Source: JARRLC01 sp050290865 (GTDB lineage Bacteria > Pseudomonadota > Alphaproteobacteria > Rhizobiales > Rhodomicrobiaceae). From it: a stretch of DNA of 63,732 bases. The notes beneath the pieces were generated by a model, which did not search any database, was not told where the DNA came from, and saw only the letters and a program-made list of their open reading frames with translations. Numbering within the stretch: the first letter of the stretch is position 1; every line of letters starts with the position of its first letter. This document shows, in pieces, positions 63,463-63,732 of the stretch. The stretch covers positions 1-63,732 of the forward strand of contig JBNKIW010000021.1 of NCBI GenBank assembly GCA_050290865.1, in the 5' to 3' direction. Position numbers and translations under genes: made by a program.

Positions 63463-63732
63463 GGTTCTGTCGCAAATTTGTGTTCATTTTCAGTAAATCT
63501 GCTTAGGTTATGGCTTTATATTGAATGCAGCCAGCTGGATTTAGTTTCTGACCATGATCGATTTTAAAGGCAGTCCTTACCCGAAAGATGTGATTTTGTA
63601 CGCGGTGTAGTTCTACGTCAGATACGCCGTTTCCTATCGGGATCTGGAAGAGAGACATCGTCAAGTTAACGGATCCTGGATGAATTTGCGTCAATGAAGC
63701 GATCATGACAGCAGTTCGTGATCCGCTTTATC
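63463..63732 (+). mobile_element. 5' end of a decayed IS6-family insertion sequence
   Basis: GGTTCTGTCGCAAATTTG at 63463-63480 is an IS6-type terminal repeat. From ATG 63554 the transposase N-terminus reads MIDFKGSPYPKDVILYAV, then TAG at 63608, then FYVRYAVSYRDLEE in the same frame, and RHRQVNGSW, which in intact IS6 proteins lies about 60 residues later. The copy thus has a nonsense codon and an internal deletion. It runs off the right edge or is truncated there. No matching 8-base target duplication with the left copy was seen. Confidence 0.78.

Overview
The window looks like one chromosomal segment of a high-GC alphaproteobacterium, most likely of the order Hyphomicrobiales (Rhizobiales). 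The signs are the order rpsT - dnaA - dnaN - recF - gyrB, the cluster lptC-lptA-lptB-rpoN-hpf-ptsN with rnd beside it, ilvE next to a PetP/PetR-type pair with an EnvZ-like kinase, a porin whose N-terminus carries a short coiled-coil after the signal peptide, and a B12-dependent ribonucleotide reductase. A genus cannot be fixed from the sequence. Both ends fall in IS6-family material: the 3' end of one copy at 1-82 and the 5' end of a decayed copy from 63463. The segment may therefore be an assembly contig bounded by repeats (inference).

Layout. 1-865: insertion-sequence graveyard (IS6 end, IS1634-like fragment, frameshifted IS4-like fragment). 866-6261: envelope block on the minus strand (envC-like, ctpA, YibQ-like deacetylase, rppH). 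6262-11818: PAS histidine kinase, ExoD, class II ribonucleotide reductase, LprI-like protein. 11803-16133: an LplT-PlsC-acyl-ACP synthetase fusion and a divergent TetR gene with three identical-type operators between them. 16431-24333: a lipase-like DUF900 hydrolase, a three-domain muralytic enzyme, a GH18-NodB-GT2 fusion, an AT-rich control region and a porin. 24537-29809: TPR-methyltransferase, then purH, rlmE and a nucleotide-sugar epimerase on the minus strand.

29842-40033 is the replication block: rpsT, an unusual dnaA upstream region, dnaA, dnaN, recF, gyrB, acylphosphatase and a LuxR-type response regulator. It is framed by two inverted copies of a 78-bp palindromic element. 40144-49811 holds a sodium/solute symporter pair, an LPS-type glycosyltransferase, two HExxH proteins, a lone sdhB, creD, fba-pgk and ptsN. 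49863-56004 holds hpf, rpoN, the LPS export genes, rnd, a GNAT enzyme and a predicted 39-residue membrane peptide. 56396-57812 holds the relic of a [NiFe] hydrogenase operon beside an intact hydrogenase maturation protease. 57931-63322 holds a Nudix enzyme, cytochrome b561, ilvE and the marR - response regulator - kinase operon.

Functionally most of the window is housekeeping: replication, envelope and LPS assembly, peptidoglycan remodelling, glycolysis and signalling. The least ordinary parts are the palindromic element family (29842, 39956, 53089), the dnaA upstream region with a cluster of GANTC sites and one perfect CtrA-type box, the hydrogenase relic, and the fused polysaccharide-synthesis protein. 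No CRISPR array, tRNA, rRNA or complete mobile element was seen.
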